From NCBI GenBank assembly GCA_033807775.1, contig CM066321.1:43996850-44060849 (forward strand): a DNA stretch of 64,000 bases. Direction: 5' to 3'. The stretch is from Saussurea involucrata (lineage: Eukaryota; Streptophyta; Magnoliopsida; Asterales; Asteraceae). The notes under the pieces are model-generated. The model ran no database searches, was not told the DNA's origin, and was given only the letters and a program-made list of their open reading frames with translations. The position numbers were made by a program, and so were the translations under genes. Position 1 is the stretch's first letter. Every line of letters starts with the position of its first letter. Positions 62,574-64,000 of this stretch are shown here, piece after piece.

Positions 62574-64000
62574 TTTGTTTCCTCTGCCACGCACACTACT
62601 ATAGGTCCAAACAGCTCTTCAGAGGAGCTTAGAGTGCACAAAGACGGAGAGACTCTAGACAAGTCTCCGAGTCAACAGAAGGATACTCTTGTCCCCACCT
62701 CTGGAGTGGATCAAGACAATGTCCTTCTCATAAACTATATAGAGTCTGAAGCTGATAAAGCCTCTGCTCAAGGATTAGAGGGAAATTCTTCCGTCCTCAA
62801 CATCAATACAAGGACGAAAGAAGGTGTTCCAAGAACGGGAACTCACTCTGGGGACGAATGTGTTCACCCAGAGGTTACACCAAGTCCACATGTATCAAGG
62901 GATGAGTTCCAAACCCTTGTCACCTCTGTGGACAATACATTAAAAGAGTTGAAAAGCTCTTTTAATTCTTTTGCAGATACTACATCCAGGGCACTCACAA
63001 ACCTGAACACCAAAATGGACAACCTGTCCACAGAGGTGCACAATGCCTTAGCCCAGATGAAAACAACTGCTGATACCTCTGCTGCATCTGCTGCCACTGA
63101 ATTCGGGAAAGCCGCAACCTCTGCCTTCAAAGAATCTGTCAAACATTTTCTTGAAAAGCTGAAAGACCAATCCTCCAAATCTAAGGGCCTTACTCCAGAA
63201 GATCTAAAGAAGGCCTTAGAACAAGTCCAAGAGCACGCAACCCGCGAAACTCAAGCCATGAAGCCTTCCGACTATATGAAAAGAGCACAACTTACAGAGC
63301 TCGGGCAGGGGATCCTCGACCAGATGACCGACTTCATCAAGGCATTTACAATCGCCAATCACAACTATGTTAAGGACTTTCAGACGAGCGTCGGCAGAAT
63401 GCGCTTCAACACAGAGGCAGAGCTCGGAACTCTTCTTGGTCTCTGTGATGATGCTTGTGCAAAACTGATAGCCGCAGGTGCTACTCCATCGAAGAAACCT
63501 GAAGCTTCATGCAGAGCAGAGGGTACGAAAGATAAGGGCCAGGATGACTCTGATGATGACTCTAGCGATTCATCAGATCACCCTGAGAGGGAGAAACAAA
63601 GGGAAGAAGCTGCAAACAGAGGTCTACTAGAACCACCATTATCAGCAGAACCCCTAAACCAAATTCCCCCAACTCAAACCCAAGAAGGAAACCAACAACA
63701 GACCACATGGGCAACAACCACCTCTGTGGAAATACCTTCTGAAGAAACCCCAATCGCAACCCAAATACCTGAAACCAACCAAGATCAACAACAGAAGACC
63801 ACAGAGGCAACACCCACCTTTGTGGAAACAACCTCTGTATTCGGAGCAGATGACCCAACCCGTGAAGAATTCCAAATTCTATCATCCTCCGAAGAAGATC
63901 AACCATCCCAATCACCAAAACCAAAATCACTAAAAGAACTCCCCTCTCCAACACCAAAATCACCAGAAGCTGCAACAATAAAACCTCTATCTCCCACACC
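62574..64000 (+). pseudogene. CopC-family ORF3 fragment: coiled coil to Pro/Thr-rich part, open to the window edge
   Basis: After TAA 62571-62573 (GAA in the CopC equivalent) the plus strand is open for 475 codons to the end of the window. It includes FQTLVTSVDNTLKELKSSFN, LTNLNTKMDNLSTEVHNALA (coiled coil), TELGQGILDQMTDFIKAFTI, KDFQTSVGRMRFNTEAELGT and LLGLCDDACAKLIAAGA, then acidic GQDDSDDDSSDSSD and a Pro/Thr/Glu-rich tail. It is better preserved than the CopC copy, which has a stop after FNSEA. The real end lies outside the window. Confidence 0.75.

Larger units (their letters stand above)
61127..64000 (+). mobile_element. Internally deleted CopC-family element, continues past the window
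   Basis: An LTR fragment (to 61464) is joined directly to the middle of ORF3, so the rest of the LTR, gag, pol and the N-terminal ORF3 domain are missing. The ORF3 part runs to the window end, collinear with 25530-27970 of CopC but clearly diverged. CCTCTG/CAGAGG remains very frequent. If complete on the other side, it would be a non-autonomous derivative carrying only ORF3 sequence. Confidence 0.82.

Noticed and set aside
63562..63999. 145-codon Leu/Val-rich frame on the minus strand that looks membrane-like
   Set aside because: It is the antisense of the Pro/Thr/Gln-rich plus-strand ORF3, where CCA, CAA and ACC codons read as Trp, Leu and Gly in reverse.

Overview
The window is plant nuclear DNA, almost certainly from a eudicot and possibly Asteraceae (a guess from the style of the transposable elements, not proven). 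The support for a plant is an intact plant calmodulin gene split by an intron in its Gly26 codon, a plant L1-type LINE ending in an RNase H domain, plant Ty1/copia and Ty3/gypsy retrotransposons primed by initiator tRNA-Met, hAT-type MITEs and long AT/AG microsatellites. Only two pieces look like host genes: calmodulin (4168-5248, +) and a possible terminal exon of an unrecognised gene (60952-61119, -). Nearly everything else is transposable element.

Layout. 1-4040: 3' part of a decayed LINE whose poly(A) tail lies about 30 bp upstream of the calmodulin TATA box. 4041-5560: calmodulin promoter core, two exons, 3'UTR. 5640-11675: inverted-repeat, MITE-like elements separated by (TA)n tracts, plus satellite-like repeats. 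11675 to about 57.9 kb: one old minus-strand Ty1/copia element (CopA) split by at least five later insertions: a solo gypsy LTR (12974-15063, target duplication CCAGT), a 14.1-kb Sirevirus-like copia on the plus strand (CopC, 15721-29815), a 9.1-kb Ty3/gypsy on the minus strand (GypG, 29866-39008), a 13.0-kb Sirevirus-like copia on the minus strand (CopB, 39294-52279, perfect duplication ATTGG) and a hAT MITE (52746-53431, perfect duplication GTACCATG). The CopA reading frame resumes across each coding insertion. 57896-59907: truncated, inverted LTR of the gypsy family, followed by a SINE-like tRNA-derived piece. 61127-64000: an internally deleted CopC relative that places an LTR fragment next to the third ORF.

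Main biological interest. CopB and CopC each carry a very long third ORF (ORF3) downstream of pol. The two ORF3 proteins are diverged homologues with the same plan: a globular N domain, a basic nuclear-localisation-like cluster, acidic low-complexity stretches, a coiled coil and a conserved C-terminal segment. In both elements ORF3 is preceded by about 1 kb of non-coding DNA that looks like its own RNA polymerase II promoter. In CopB this holds TGACGTCA, CACGTG, an inverted CCAAT, TATATAAA and a probable 5'UTR intron. Each element is also crowded from LTR to LTR, in both orientations, with its own hexamer: TCAGCG in CopB (about 55 copies by hand count, about 3 expected from composition) and CCTCTG in CopC (about 29 in one 3.1-kb stretch, about 1 expected). 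I propose as inference that ORF3 is a separately transcribed nuclear factor that recognises the hexamer of its own family, in the manner of the VANC anti-silencing proteins of VANDAL transposons. No element here looks autonomous now: gag and pol carry nonsense codons, frameshifts and deletions in CopA, CopB, CopC and GypG.
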